From Syncephalis fuscata (taxonomy: Eukaryota; Zoopagomycota; Zoopagomycetes; Zoopagales; Piptocephalidaceae): 64,000 bases of DNA. The DNA is taken from NCBI GenBank assembly GCA_025786725.1, contig JAHLTZ010000009.1:124001-188000 (forward strand). The letters are read 5' to 3'. Under the pieces are notes generated by a model, which saw only the letters and a program-made list of their open reading frames with translations, was not told the origin of the DNA and searched no databases. This document shows, piece by piece, positions 25,181 to 38,729 of this stretch. Within the stretch, counting starts at the first letter, position 1. Each line of letters opens with the position of its first letter. Made by a program: the position numbers and the translations under genes.

Positions 25181-26925
25181 ATGGATTATCGCAGTAGAGA
25201 TGACTTGGCTTTTAACGCCTCTTCGCCAAGAGGCATAGCGCAGGCTAAGAAAAAGTCTAGTAGTTTGCCGAGTTGGCTGGTTATTGTGGCTGGTATATTG
25301 TTGGCGCTGGGCGTGGGCTTTCTTGCTATTGGTTTTCCTGTTCTAAAGGCAACTGTTTGGAAGAGTAAGCTTGCAGCTGATGGCACAGGCACGGGCGATA
25401 CACCAAGCAATCCAGGCAGTAAATGGATTGATCCAGATACTCCAGAAGAATTACATAAAAAGGTTATGGAAGATAATAAGGAATACCAATTGGTATTCTC
25501 TGATGAATTTAATCAAGACGGTCGTAATTTCCGTCCCGGTCAAGATAAGATTTGGTAAGGTTAAACATGTGATAATGGTAGCTGGTTAGTAATCACACAT
25601 TTTATTATTAGGGAGGCCGTTGATCTATGGAATTGGCAAACAGGTGACATGGAATACTATTCACCTGATCAGGCTACGACAAAAGACGGTAAATTACGCA
25701 TTGCTGTTGAAAAGAAGCAGATTGGTCAGCAACAGTTTGCCAGTGCCATGATTCAAACATGGAATAAATTTTGCTTTCGCGGTGGCTATTTAGAAGGTAA
25801 ATATGAACACTCTGGTCTATACTAATAGTATTTATTCTAATATGAATCTATTTTATTTTAGCCAGTGTATCATTGCCAGGAAGTGCTACGGTACCAGCAT
25901 TCTGGCCAGCTATTTGGACTATGGGCAATTTAGCCAGAGCGTAAGTAGCGTGCGCCACAGTATTATAACATCTAACTCAACAACAATATTAGTGCGTATG
26001 GTGGGTCGACAGATGGACTGTATGTATATAGATTAGCATTTATGATAGTATAGTATATTAATGCAATGTGATTATAGCTGGCCGTACAGTTATGATAGCT
26101 GTGATCTGGGTGTTCAAAAAGGACAAGGCATTAATGCCGGCTATTCCAAGCTAGCTGGTCAACGTTTGAATAAATGTCTGTGCTCGGATCAAGATACACC
26201 CTCGCCAGGTATTGGCCGTGGTGCTCCAGAAATAGATTTAATTGAAGGTGCAGCTGGTGATGGTGGCAACAATGGTGGCGGTACTGTGTCGCAATCACAT
26301 CAATTTGCTCCATTTGACGCCGACTATGTCGTTAATCCACAATATTTTACTATTAATAACTCGACATCTACTTATAAAAATACTTATTCTGGTTCTGAAC
26401 TGCAACAGATGGTATCAGCAAAGACCAAGGTTGGTTCGCAATACTTTGAAGGCAAAGCGTATCAAAACTACGCCTTCCAATACGAGCCAGGACCCAAAGG
26501 CTATGTTCGCTGGTATGTTGACAACAATAAAAAGGCAACCATCGATGCACGTGCTGTAGGACCTAATTCAAAGAACGGCGTTTCGCAACGTCTAATATCC
26601 GAGGAACCCATGGTTAGTAAACAAACAACGTATCGTCCAATACTAATAAGCTATTTAGTATATTATTATGAACGTAGCCATGTCAACAGGTTTTGGTGCC
26701 GTAGAAGTTGATAAAGCACAATTCCCTGCCACCATGACCGTCGATTATATTCGTATTTATCAAGATCCAAATAATATCGATGTCACATGCGATCCAAAGG
26801 ACCGTCCAACTGCGAAGTACATTAAAGATCACCCGAAGCTATACAACAATCCGGGACTTCGGTCCTTTAATGAATCTGGCTATCCACTACCGGAATATAC
26901 TTTGAATCCGCAGTGCAAGGCATAA
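25181..26925 (+). CDS. GH16 beta-glucanase/transglycosidase, KRE6/SKN1-like, copy 3
   Basis: Third paralogue. Basic tail, membrane anchor at about residues 33-54, short spacer, then GH16 with FSDEFNQDG, DLWNWQTGDMEYYSPDQA, PAIWTMGNLARA, catalytic EIDLIEGAAGDGG and VDYIRIYQDPNNIDVTCDP. Unlike copies 1 and 2 it has two extra introns in the central block (from 25941 and near 26018, splitting the YGGSTDGLWPYSY region). The frame is intact. It keeps EIDLIEG where the others have ELDLLEG, nearer to yeast KRE6 (EIDIIEG as I recall the family). Confidence 0.88.
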
Positions 26926-27130
26926 GAAGTCTTCGGCCCGAATAATAATGTGTACCCATGCTATGCATACGTAGTACTATATAAAGTTGTGGAATTGATT
27001 AGTTTTATACTTGTTACAATTGATTTTCTGTTTAATTGCTTGCTTGTTTGTTTGATTTTGACTCGTTAGCGCGTGTTGTAGTATTGATTAGCATACTGTT
27101 ACGTTATAACTTTACTAAACAATCCTTACA

Positions 27131-28557
27131 ATGACTTCACTTGCCGATCGACTAGGTATTTCAGCAATTGCTGTTGTAGTCTATCAGCTGCCCTACTGTG
27201 CTTATGCGTTTTGGAGCCAGAAAGATACGTTTACTGACTTTGCCGGCTCTACTGCATTTGCTGTAGGCGCTTGGCTAACTCTCTGGCATGGTGATGTAAG
27301 TAAAGTAGTAAAACGTGTATTATGGCTATTAATAGCTAAATACTGGTACAGGCATTCTATCCACGTCAAATTATACTAGCAACCAGTATTACTTTGTGGA
27401 CTGGGCGACTGGCTGGTAAGTAATCATAAAGTAAATAGTCGTCAAGGTGTTATACTGTGATAGAATCATTATTGATAAGTGAAGTCAATGTGAATATCGA
27501 GTATTTAATCCGCCACTCCTTTTGGTTCTACGATTCTATTAACACTAGAGAGTTGGCTGTATGCCAAGCTATATCTCCAAAGTCTTTATTTTACATCGCG
27601 CCCCTTTGTTAATATAAGAAATGATGTCGGCAATAATGTGTTAAATTAACTGTTTATATAATATAGGCTTTCTGCTTAAACGCGTCATTAAACATGGCAA
27701 AGAAGCGCGTATGGATGGTATTCGAGAAAATCCTGTAAGATTTGCCGTCTTCTGGACCCTACAAGCATTATGGAGCTGGCTAGGCGTGCTTCCACTTGCC
27801 CTATCGTGTTCATCGGCTGCACTTGCTGCGCCAGGTGCCTTTGAGGCTGCCCATTCATGGCAAGGATGGATAGATGCCGTGGCTATTGTATGTTGGGTCG
27901 GTGGCATAGCTATTGAGGCTGGTAAGAAGGCTGCTCGAATAGCTATATGATGTATTCTAATCAATGCCGTGCCAACATTAGTGGCCGATGAACAGCGGCT
28001 TCAATATACGCTAACACGCACGGAGCCAACTAGTCTATGCACACGCGGCATTTGGCGATGGAGCCGTCATCCCAACTACTTTGGCGAAATCATGTTATGG
28101 TAAATCACTATGGCTAATATCTAGCAGCATGTAAATGGCTACTAATAAATGGGTCATTGTTGACAGGCTTGGCTATTCGCTTGGCTGTCTACCTTTGTTA
28201 TGGCCAGTGATGCGACAACAAGCAGCGGTTGGATTGTACATCGGTGCAGCCATGCCGCCCGTCTTCACCGCCCTATTGCTTATTGGGCTGTCAGGCATGC
28301 CACTTGGCGAACGCTATCATGCAAAGCGCATGAATCGTCTAGGAGCATGGCCCCTCTACGCTGACTATCTGGCCCGCACAAGTCCATTGGTACCATTACC
28401 TCCGGCTATTTACCGCCGTCTTCCAACTTTCATTAAGCGATATGTTTTTCTTGCTTTGCCTAAATTTGAGCGTTGTCCCAGTAGCGCTGATGACGCCCGC
28501 GATGACGGCGACAATGCTGTCAAAAACGAGGGTGAGAAAGAGCGAAAGCAAGACTAA
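27131..28557 (+). CDS. DUF1295 / steroid 5-alpha-reductase-like membrane protein
   Basis: Multi-pass membrane protein of the DUF1295 family, related to the C-terminal domain of steroid 5-alpha-reductases and to isoprenylcysteine methyltransferases; the substrate is unknown. Exon 1 starts MTSLADRLG and holds the first membrane segments; later exons give FWTLQALWSWL, then GGIAIEA spliced to VADEQRLQY, then RGIWRWSRHPNYFGEIMLW, the most diagnostic family block, and lastly SGMPLGERYHAKR, LYADYLARTSPLVPLPP. The C-terminal tail is charged and low-complexity. Four introns, one of about 250 bp (from 27417), long for this genome. The frame is intact if spliced so. Confidence 0.8.
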
Positions 28558-28891
28558 CAGCTGCTCGGTTTATTAACTAAAATCTCTATTTTGCCAATGT
28601 TCGAACATGTTATAGAATCATCTCTTGCTGCAGATTTGGTCTAATGCTAAGAGAATTTAAACTAATTAGTGTGCATAATAATTGTTCTAGCGTTGTTGTT
28701 TGCGATAAATTTGTTTTTATATGATTAGTCGAACGTTTAATATACATACATAAATTTATTTGTACTTATTAAATTAAAGCTATTACAAATAAGATGCGCA
28801 CAGTGTACTCTAATGACAAGTATAATCAGTGTACTCTTAGTACAAAATAAGCAGATTTGGTTTTCATATTATGTTCAGTTTGAGTGATGGT

Positions 28892-29989
28892 TTATCGGCT
28901 TTGTGGCGGTCTCAAGATCCAGTTTCTTGTTAACAGCGACGATGCGTATGGTTGAACAGTTATAGACTGTGTTTCGTTTGTCTCGCACTCTGAAGCAGGT
29001 ATGATAGCAATTCTTGGTGGTCCTACGTCTGCTTTACGCCGACGTTTGGACTCTTTTTTGGCATCACTGGATGCGATAGCTATATTACGCATCTGGCGGC
29101 AGTGTCCAATTAATATTGTCGAGGTCATTAACCTACTGTATTTGTAAGATGGTTTGTTATTTTGCATTTATATCAACATACCAGTCAAGTACGTAGAACG
29201 ACGACGAAAAGTCACCTCCTATCTCAAAAAGTACTACAGTAGCGCATGCAATGTTACATAGTACAACTAGACACATGGTTTGAACTCCATTTCTAGATAG
29301 ATTTTTCCAAGCATCCGAGCCGAAGGCACGGTATTGCCTGTAAGCAATGCGACTGAAAATGGCCGAAAATAACGTGTTAATTGGCGCTGATACAACAAAC
29401 CAGAACCAAGGCTGCCAGGCAGGATAGTTGACGACACACCCTTTTAAAGGTTCAATGGTAATGGGACAGTAGCACAATAATATAATGACACATCCGATTT
29501 GCGGCACCATAAACAAAACACCGATAACGGCGATAGCGCGATTTTTACAAAGCACCAAGTAGGCTCTTTGAAGTACAATTATGTGTTGCACATGAGCCCG
29601 CTGTTAACACCGAAACCCATATACCAAACAAGCACACGACAGCTAATACCGTGAGTGCACATGGCAATGGCCGACAGTATACCAAAGCTTACGCCGTACA
29701 CTGAAGGTAGAAAGCAACACCAGCTTGATAGAGCATTGGAGCGCATCATGACCATATTCAGCGAGTTTCGAAGATTACGAGCAAACATTAACGCTAATAG
29801 GATATTAATCAACATTTGGAATCGAGTACCCGACATTTGTATACGCGATAGTTCCAAATCGTCGGGATACATTGTCATGAATCCAAATATGTCAAGTTCA
29901 CCCAGTGGATGGAGAGGAATGTTTCCAAAATGGGTAGCATTTTTGAGCCACGCTATTCCCAAATGCTCGTTGTTGGTGTTTTTGGGCAT
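28892..29989 (-). CDS. Seven-transmembrane receptor-like protein, type B, copy 2
   Basis: Type B by GTRFQMLIN at TM1, GISCRVLVW before TM3 and GCVVNYPAWQPWFWF; clearly a sister of 11079-12170. WLKNATHFGN, PLHPLGELDIF and YRQYRAFGSDAW are conserved. Exon 1 ends in LDW; an intron of about 45-50 bp leads to exon 2 with LMTSTILIGHCRQMRN and a basic tail ending YASSLLTRNW. A single-base break near 29586, right after MCN, is repaired by one A (giving NTIIVLQRAYLVLC, as in the paralogue). Together with 31831 it forms a second divergent pair. Confidence 0.75.
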
Positions 29990-31830
29990 TACAATTGCAA
30001 ACCTGCTGATAATTAATATAATCTATGAAACTTTATAACGGAATTGGAAATACAAAATACTGTGCAAACTAATGCGCAATTTGCGAACTATGCTCGTGTT
30101 GTGATAATGCCTTACAGTGCCTGAAGTCCGTGACCCATGCAATCTGCACAATGTTGCAGCTACATAGCCTAGGCTTCTTTTAATAGGTTCCTCATGCATG
30201 CGTGGACAGAGAATGATGTCGCAAGACTTGTGGTGATGCTTTATTTCTAAATAGCCTGTAGTTATTACTCATGCTTGAATTCGTGATCCAAGGCATAAGT
30301 AAAACTGAGTTGGGCTGGCCATTTGGCACAATCCGTTGTTACGGGCAGTTTTCACGATATTGCTCGGATTTCACTATGCATTACCAACAGCACATGAGCA
30401 TAATTAATGCATAGCATCACCACATGATATGAGTATCCCATTATAGTAGTAATACTCCAATTAAAGGTTGTCATGTGGAATAATTAAGCCACCATATGTG
30501 TTGTATTATTGCTTATATGTTGCTTAATTTAAACATGTATTTTACTAATATTTGATAACATTAACGTATCCATTTGCTTTTACGCCATATAATTGATATA
30601 ATTAATATAGTTGGTATAATTAATGTATCTAATTATAGCATTGCTTACATTTTATATTTAACAAAATTACAATTTCCAATGACTAATAACACATATTATA
30701 TTAATATTTATTTATAGTAAACAGCTGATCATATCCATTAAAGTACTACAATATTAACGGATAGAGAAGAGCGGAGTTTGAGTATTTTATCGCATGGCGC
30801 CACATTGCATGGCACGGTATATTCTTCAATTACTTTCTGATTAACTACTCAACGCTTCTATTATAGGAACGTTCAGTAACCGTAAAAATAAACGGTGGGT
30901 CATGGCTTTCCGGCCTTTTTTGTAAACTGCGCCTTAAATGACTGTATACGTAGTCGATAATAAAGCAACTCAGGACTGTTTTGTACAACTGTTGTTCAAG
31001 TGATTAGATAATAGCACGCTTTCTACGTCTTTACAGTACAAGTTGTCTATGCTAAATAGTCGCTAGGCCGTTTATTTCCGAACATATTGCATGCCGTGGA
31101 ACCACACTTCTATGTTACACTCAGTAATTGACCGCGCCAGCTACCTTTATGTAGATACAGCATGTGGAGTCTTTCATTGTACTATAGAGCCAACTAGGAT
31201 GCGTAGCGAGTATATCTATTATTGCTGCCGCATGCTACCTGTTATTCGCGCTAGTATAGCGTGCTATTAATGGCAGCTAAACTGGTGCTCGGCAGTCGAC
31301 GCATCGCTAGTGCAGCTAGAGCGAAACTGCCGGCAGATAAGCATGTTGTTGGCCTTTCTATAACAGCACATCGAGGCCAAATTCAAGCTCAGACTTCAGG
31401 TGCGTATAGCGCCGGCGGCCCGATAGTTCAAGTTTCTCCATCACGGTGTTACTGTCGATCCCAAGCCGCAATGTATCATTGCTAGTCGATTGCCTATTTC
31501 GTGTAGCCATAATGCGCGTGGAAAGACATAGCAATGGATTAGAGCCAATCTTTTTGGATTAAACTACTTGATTGGGCCTAGATGTCCACCCTCTTCCAAA
31601 GGCCATGCAAATTTGAACCTATGGGAGTACACAAGCTACACGGATAAATCACACATATGGCACAGACCTATGGATCCTGGGTTCCGCAAGTTCTCCCGTG
31701 ATAGTTCCAACGAAGGACCTCTCATCAAACTTATTCTCCGTTAATATTTTATATTTCCGCTTATATATATATACACTACTTATTACTATTAGTATATTAT
31801 TTATCCCTGCTGTATATTTTATTTAGTAAA
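29990..31830. promoter_or_regulatory. Divergent intergenic region between 7TM genes (pair 2)
   Basis: About 1.84 kb. Like the pair 1 gap it includes stretches of near-normal GC without a readable gene (a 74-codon ORF at 31261-31485 is unrecognised). Around 30500-30720 it turns very AT-rich. I found no obvious sequence shared with the pair 1 gap by eye. Confidence 0.35.
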
Positions 31831-32901
31831 ATGCCTATAAACAATCACAACGAAGCGTTAGGAACAGAATGGCTGAAAAACGCCACGTATTTCATCGGTA
31901 TACCGCTCCATCCTCTCGGTGAGGTTGATACCATTGAATTTATGACACAGTTTCCCAACGATATAGAGAAGACTCGTAGCCGAGTCATTGGTCTCCAATT
32001 TCAAACAGTATCTGTTCTAATGGCAACTTTTATATTTATACGTAATTTTAATATCTCTTTAAGAATGGTGGTATCACGAGCCCGCACTCTTTCTGCCTGG
32101 TGTTGCCTTTTACCAGCTTTACTAGGCATCGTATTTGGCTGCATGATCATTTATGCCTGGCTATTTAGCGGCTTGAACTGCCGTAAAATATTCTGGTTCA
32201 GCGGCTTTATCAACACTGTTGCTATTATGTGCAATAGCATTATTCTTCTTCAGAAGGCCTATCTTGTCCTCTGTCGTCAGCGCTGGATCGCCGTTTTTGG
32301 CACGCTCTTTACGCTTCCACAGCTGGGCTTTTTTGTCATCGTACTAGTATCCTGCCCAGTGACCATTGAACCAAATATTGGCTGCGTCCTCTATTACCCC
32401 TTCTTCCTTCCGTGGTACTGGTTCTTTGCCGCCGTACCTATCAGTCTATTCTTCTCGGCCATCTTCAGCTACATTGCTTATAGACAATATAGTACATTTG
32501 GTTCTGACGCATGGAAACGTCTAGCACGCGATGGTATCCAAACCATGTGCCTAGCAGTGCTGTGTAATGTCATCTGCGGTATGATTATTGTCTTCCAAGT
32601 AGGTGGTAATTATGCAATCATGTTTTATGTTGCAGACTGGTAAGTAAAAGTAAATCTAACAGCTGTACGCTTTATTAACAACAACAACTGAACTAGGTTG
32701 CTCACATCAACAATTCTGTTGAATCATTGCCAAAATATGCGCAAAGCATCCCAGCTATCCAACCGCCCCAAGACTCAACATCTTCTTAATCTTTCTCAAA
32801 TTCCGACTTCCAAATCGATACTGACCGACAGTAAAATACGTCATTCCAACACAAAGTTTTCATCAATTGCCCCGCTGACCAACGATGATTACAACGACTA
32901 A
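31831..32901 (+). CDS. Seven-transmembrane receptor-like protein, type A, copy 2
   Basis: The only intact reading frame of the four 7TM genes, so it is the best reference. Exon 1 gives 270 residues: EWLKNATYFIG with an N-glycosylation site (residue 17), PLHPLGEVD, seven hydrophobic segments, GLNCRK before TM3, QKAYLVLCRQRW after TM3, and CPVTIEPNIGC in the second outer loop. It ends at VADW; a GT-AG intron (about 32641-32697) leads to LLTSTILLNHCQNMRKAS and a Ser/Thr/Lys-rich tail. The layout (outside N-terminus, two loop Cys, basic cytosolic tail) fits a GPCR, but no named class is recognised. Confidence 0.78.
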
Positions 32902-33507
32902 ACCAACCAACCAACCAACACATGCATGATTCAAGCAATATCAGCGGCTGGCTGCTTGGATAGTCATCTGAATCATTGCACAGTTTAATGATGCTGCCAA
33001 TTTGCGTTCTTTTACTTTATTAAGAATCAAATTATGTTTATTATTTTATTTTTATTTTTGTTCAAACACTAATGCTTGATCGCCTTCACTTGTACCACGA
33101 CACAACCGATTAAAGGTGATAATGTTGATAATAAATGAAACCATTTAAATACCTTCGCTTTGTCTCCAAGTGGCTATTTGTCACTGGTCATTGGGCCTAT
33201 GTTTCTTTCTCCAAACTGCCCATTAAGATAACACTTTACACTATGATAAACCACATGCTATCTTTTAATTATCACGTGGACACGTAAGGGACTTCTTCGG
33301 ATAACATTAGCGGCCTGCCAAATACAGCCACGTCATAAAACTGGGGCAACTGATTGGCGGCACCCTTTTCCCCTAAATAATTTATCCACTCTATTACAGA
33401 CCAATAGGTATCTAAGCTTTTCTTTCTCTTTCACTCATCTCACCGCCTTTACTTTTTCTTAGTGTGTACGCGTGCTATCGTTTATCCTTGGTTTGCTAAT
33501 CTGAATC
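32902..33507. promoter_or_regulatory. Intergenic region upstream of SAR1
   Basis: About 600 bp with no ORF of note. The final 100 bp carry CT-rich tracts (TTTCTCTTTC, CACCGCC) before the start codon at 33508. Confidence 0.4.
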
Positions 33508-34482
<975 letters not shown>

Positions 34483-34489
34483 CTTAAAT

Positions 34490-35107
34490 GTACCACCATT
34501 ACAACTAAAAGTAAACGGATATGGTCACATTTTATCGCGTAAACATCCATTCGTTGTGCTATTTTCAACACTTTTTAAACGGCTGTGTCAACTGCATGGT
34601 AATAAAGTCGTATCATTCTTATTCGATTGTATAAGGTGTTTGCTGGTGATGATTTGAGTGTAGTAACGGCTGTGAAAATAGTAATATCGATAATGATTAG
34701 ATATAATTTTTGTATTTATTACAAGAGTTATTCAATTGTAAATAATGCTATACAAATAAAGTCATAGCTAATTAGCTTTACAGCTCACCCACAAGAATAG
34801 CAATTTATCGAAAAATGCCATATTTCTAATACAGCCTTAGTATGGCGTGATGATACAGTTAAGCGCCAGAATAAAACATGGCTAACTTTTATTTACTAAA
34901 TGATGGTAAAGATAATAAACACACGCTACATTCATCAAAACTAATAGACAATTTGCCATGCCACACATGTCTAAATAGCATTGGTAACAGCACTATTTTG
35001 ATGGTTGATAGTTTATTTGAAAGAGTAGAAATGATGCCGATTGGAATCTGGCATACTTTAAAACAAGCCGAATAACAAGCAGTTGGTTTTTAGCTTAATT
35101 ATTGTGG
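34490..35107. other. Intergenic DNA between SAR1 and WrbA-like gene 1
   Basis: AT-rich. ORFs at 34463-34657 and 34878-35075 have no recognisable domain; the first is probably read-through from the SAR1 frame. I see no gene. Confidence 0.35.
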
Positions 35108-35742
35108 CTATTTGCGCTTTTCAAAAGCTTCACGTCCAAGCACTCGGATGAGTGTTTCCTGAGCGAAATGCTCTCCTTGTGCCTCGGCAATTTCTAATTC
35201 AATTTTGCTAGGACGTTCACCATCGGCTGCAGCCACTGTGCTTGCACCATAAGGACTGCCGCCCGTAATCACTTTTGGCTCGTTAAGTGCCGGATGCGAA
35301 TATCCAAATGGTACAAACTGCATCCCAAGATGAATAACGTATGGCATCATAGTTAGAGTCGTGGTTTCCTGGCCGCCATGCTGAGAATTGGTCGAGTAGA
35401 ACGTGCCAATAAGTTTGTTTCGAAGTGTATTGTTGGTCCATAGTCTGCCGGTAGCATCCATGAGCGCTTTTGTTTGAGCAGGAACATGCCAAAGCGAGTA
35501 GGATTGCCGAGTAGAATGCCATCAGCATCGGCCAATTCCATAGGATCAATAACCGGAATGGTTTTGTCACGAGGTGGCGCTTTCATAAGTGCAAGTATAT
35601 CGTCTGACAAAGTCTCTTGGATTTGATACATTTTAACATCCACCTTTGGCACCCGCCGCGCGCCCTGTGCTATGGCACGCGCTAACTTGCCAACATGGCC
35701 ATACATTGAATAGTAGACAACGTACACTTTGGCGGCAGACAT
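35108..35742 (-). CDS. NAD(P)H:quinone oxidoreductase, WrbA/PST2-like, copy 1
   Basis: Flavodoxin-fold, FMN-binding two-electron quinone reductase. In fungi such proteins associate with eisosomes or the cytosolic face of the membrane and protect against oxidants. Conserved: VYYSMYGHV (phosphate loop), GNPTRFGMF, TNSQHGGQETT and GGSPYGAST. I chose MSAAKVY (35742) as start because paralogues begin there; an in-frame ATG lies at 35760. One break near 35472 (after RFGMF) is repaired by one C, giving PAQTKALMDATG. It is the most divergent of the three copies and lies opposite to them. Confidence 0.85.
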
Positions 35743-36264
35743 GTTGATAGCAAAAAACAATGGCTAGAATACGATGCGATGTATACTTCGTAGCATTATA
35801 ACACAGTTAGATATGAGTAATGGCCCCTTTAGATTGTTCACACACTGCTAAATTTCAGGAGACTTTGTTTGCTAATAAATTTGTTTATTAGCCATATTAT
35901 TGGTGTGGCTGTGTGCTAATAGTTTTGATGAATAATTGTCAAAATGGTTTGACCTGGCAAATGTATTGGGCTGAACCAGATGACTAACAAGAGCCATACA
36001 CAGAGGCGTAAATGGATGGGTGATTACAGGCACATTAGCGTGCTTACTGATGTGACAGTGAAAACGAAAACTATTGGCCAACAGAGGCAAGCTGAAAGTG
36101 AAATTACTAATCTTTGACAAATCCAGCTCCACTATACTCGTTCTGTGTAACACCCGCAATTAGTAGGATTATTCACGTCATGAACGCCATCCTATTTCGA
36201 CACGTGTATTTATACTAAGCCTAACTTTAGCTTTACACTTATCTTGCCAACACACTTCAACATA

Positions 36265-36288
36265 TCTTCTTCTTCTTCTTCTTCTTCT
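36265..36288. repeat. (TCT)n microsatellite in the leader of WrbA-like gene 2
   Basis: Eight consecutive TCT units, about 60 bp before the start codon at 36349. Pyrimidine tracts at this distance are common before well-expressed fungal genes. Confidence 0.8.
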
Positions 36289-36348
36289 GTCTACTGACAC
36301 AGTTATCAGCTATTTGTAACCACCAACAACAACACTTCGATTTCAACC

Positions 36349-36990
36349 ATGACTGTCACCGCCACCGTCTATATCATCTACTACTCGACCTACACCCACG
36401 TCCACAAATTGGCCAAGGCCATTGAGGCTGGCGCCAACCGTGTGGAGGGTGTAGAAGTTAAGCTGTTCCGTGTGCCAGAAACACTGCCAGAAGAAGTACT
36501 TGGAAAGATTGGTGCACCTGCCAAGCCAGATGATGTGCCCATTATTGAAAAGGCTGACCAGCTAACTGGAGCTGATGGCTTCCTATTTGGTTTCCCAACT
36601 CGTTTTGGTCTTTTGCCAGCTCAGTTCAAGACCTTCTTGGACAGCACTGGTGGCCTCTGGGCCTCGAACGCACTTCGTGGCAAACAAGCCGGTCTTTTCA
36701 CCTCCACCAACACCCAGCACGGTGGACAAGAAACCACCGCCTTCACCACCCTTCCATTCCTTGCTCATCACGGTTTGCAGTATGTTTCATTCGGCTACGG
36801 CCACTCTGGCATCTCCCAGGCAAAGGAAGTTGGTGGTGGCAGCCCATACGGTGCCAGCGTTGTAGCTGGTCTTGAGGGAGATAGCCCAACTAAGCTAGAG
36901 CTTGAGATCGGCGAGGCTCAAGGTGAATACTTTGCCAAACAAGTTCTCATCCGCAAGTTGGGCGAAAAGGCACTTGCTGACAAGCAATAA
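36349..36990 (+). CDS. NAD(P)H:quinone oxidoreductase, WrbA/PST2-like, copy 2
   Basis: Single intact exon of 213 residues, unusual in this intron-rich window. Flavodoxin fold with YIIYYSTYTHVHKLA, GFPTRFGLLPAQFKTFLD, STNTQHGGQETT, FGYGHSGI and GGSPYGAS. Codon use is visibly biased to C- and G-ending codons and the leader is pyrimidine-rich, both consistent with strong expression (inference). Its last 50 coding bases are identical to those of copy 3. Confidence 0.92.
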   Translation: MTVTATVYIIYYSTYTHVHKLAKAIEAGANRVEGVEVKLFRVPETLPEEVLGKIGAPAKPDDVPIIEKADQLTGADGFLFGFPTRFGLLPAQFKTFLDSTGGLWASNALRGKQAGLFTSTNTQHGGQETTAFTTLPFLAHHGLQYVSFGYGHSGISQAKEVGGGSPYGASVVAGLEGDSPTKLELEIGEAQGEYFAKQVLIRKLGEKALADKQ

Positions 36991-37414
36991 TTTCTATAGC
37001 CATGCACATGTCGTGTATATTCCATCACTGACAAATAAAATAAGTTTAGCTCTTTGATCATCACAAATAATATTGTCTAGTTTTATTTAATTACTGTAAA
37101 ATGCATAATAAAACAAACTTGTAAATTTTAATTATAGATTCGACTAATACTATTGCTTTATATTAGTAGTATTAAGCAATGAAAAATACCCATGATAGTA
37201 AAAGCTATTTGCACGCAGTCTGAATGTAGCAAGGTTTATAGGAAATAAGCTATGAGCAGTATACGATATAGGTGGTTAGATGATATATGTATCTAAATAA
37301 TAAGTATACAATATTATTATTTTGATGGCATCAGCCATCTATTACTCAGTTCCATGTTCGATAGAAAAATGGTATTAAATGTAATCATCTAACCACCATA
37401 TCACACGAATGGTT
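36991..37414. other. Intergenic DNA between WrbA-like gene 2 and element D
   Basis: AT-rich; AATAAA-like signals follow the stop of copy 2 (around 37035). A segment near 37340-37390 resembles 45490-45545 (CAGTTCCATGTT followed by AGA and TATTAAAT). No gene seen. Confidence 0.4.
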
Positions 37415-38144
37415 AAACTTCACTTTGACTTCCACATTTGAAGTCCTCAAAGCAAATTCGTTCCAATTCAAGTCGTACTGTTATTTACAACAAACATAGT
37501 TATAATGTTTTCCTTTGACTACTTTGCAATTCACAAGGCGATTATTGTTGTTGTTGGCTATGCGTAGAAAGATTGATCGAATATTAATAAAGCCATTGAT
37601 TGCAATTCCATATCGTTCTGCAGTTGTTGGTATTGTTAGTACGTACAGTGTGGTTTCTTGCGTCTAAATGATTTCCTCTATTTTTCAATCTTCTACTGTT
37701 GCATTTTGTGCATGTTTGTGATGTAAAATATTCATCTATGGTGACAAGAAGGTAAGAAAACTAGCATTTTTGATGTTCGCCATTCTCTTGAGCATTCTTG
37801 GCATCAACTTGGTAGGTGCAGATTATTTGCCAACCATTGATGAAGCAAATTGGCCTCCACCATATGTAATAATGATAGGTTGAGTGTCTTCACCAAAAGA
37901 TCTTGTGCGACAGTTGTAACCAGAATATACGACATACTGTTGAGGTTACTTGAACAGGTGTTGATGTAAATAAGAGAAATAAAGACTAGGAATTGAATAA
38001 TGTTTTTATTGATGTTCAAATACACATGTCATTTGTATTGTTATATTCAACATTATTGTATAATATATTACTGAATAGAATATCCAAAAAGACGATGAAA
38101 TGAGTAAATAAAAAACATAGAAGTCAAAGTACAGTAGCTCCCAC
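37415..38144 (-). mobile_element. Dispersed TIR element, copy D (most complete ends)
   Basis: The left end reads AACTTCACTTTGACTTCCAC and the right end, as reverse complement, GTGGGAGCTACTGTACTTTG then ACTTCTATG; the shared core ACTTTGACTTC in inverted orientation defines terminal inverted repeats about 730 bp apart. Read on the minus strand, the interior matches copies B and C (TTTACATCACAAACATGC, AATATTCGATCAATCTTTCT, TTTGAGGACTTCAAATGTG). All reading frames are broken. Confidence 0.65.
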
Positions 38145-38729
38145 GAAATAATTAATCAATTGTTTAATATTAGTATAATAATAAAAAAATCAAACAAAGT
38201 TGTTAATATAATAGTTGAATTGAGCTTTGCCAGTATTTTTTATTAAAAACTTGCTATAGTTAAGCCGCTATATCAACTAGAAACTATTTTATTATAGTTT
38301 TAACATGTAATTATAAGCAATTAACAGGAAATTCTACTAATTCAACGTCAGCTGTATTCTATAGAAGATTATTACTGATACTACCATTAATAAAACAGAA
38401 GATTAGTAAATTCAGCATTGCAAATTGGGCTAACTAATGACAAATTTCCTTTCACTCACTGATTGAGGTTGAGATTACTAATCATTTTGTCGGAATTTCA
38501 AATCACTTTCTAATTGACCTTTGACCGGCAAATCTATTTGTCATTTTTTTATCAGGGAAGCTGTCCAATCGGAGCTTTATGATTAATTCAGCCTAAATTT
38601 TCGTGTATTTATATCGCGCATTATTTTCGATCTTTTTGTAGCAATATCACAACATCAAGTTAATTGGCTCTTTATTCGATCTTTCTACTTATCAATACGC
38701 ACAAAGCAAAAACAAAACAAAAGTTCAAA

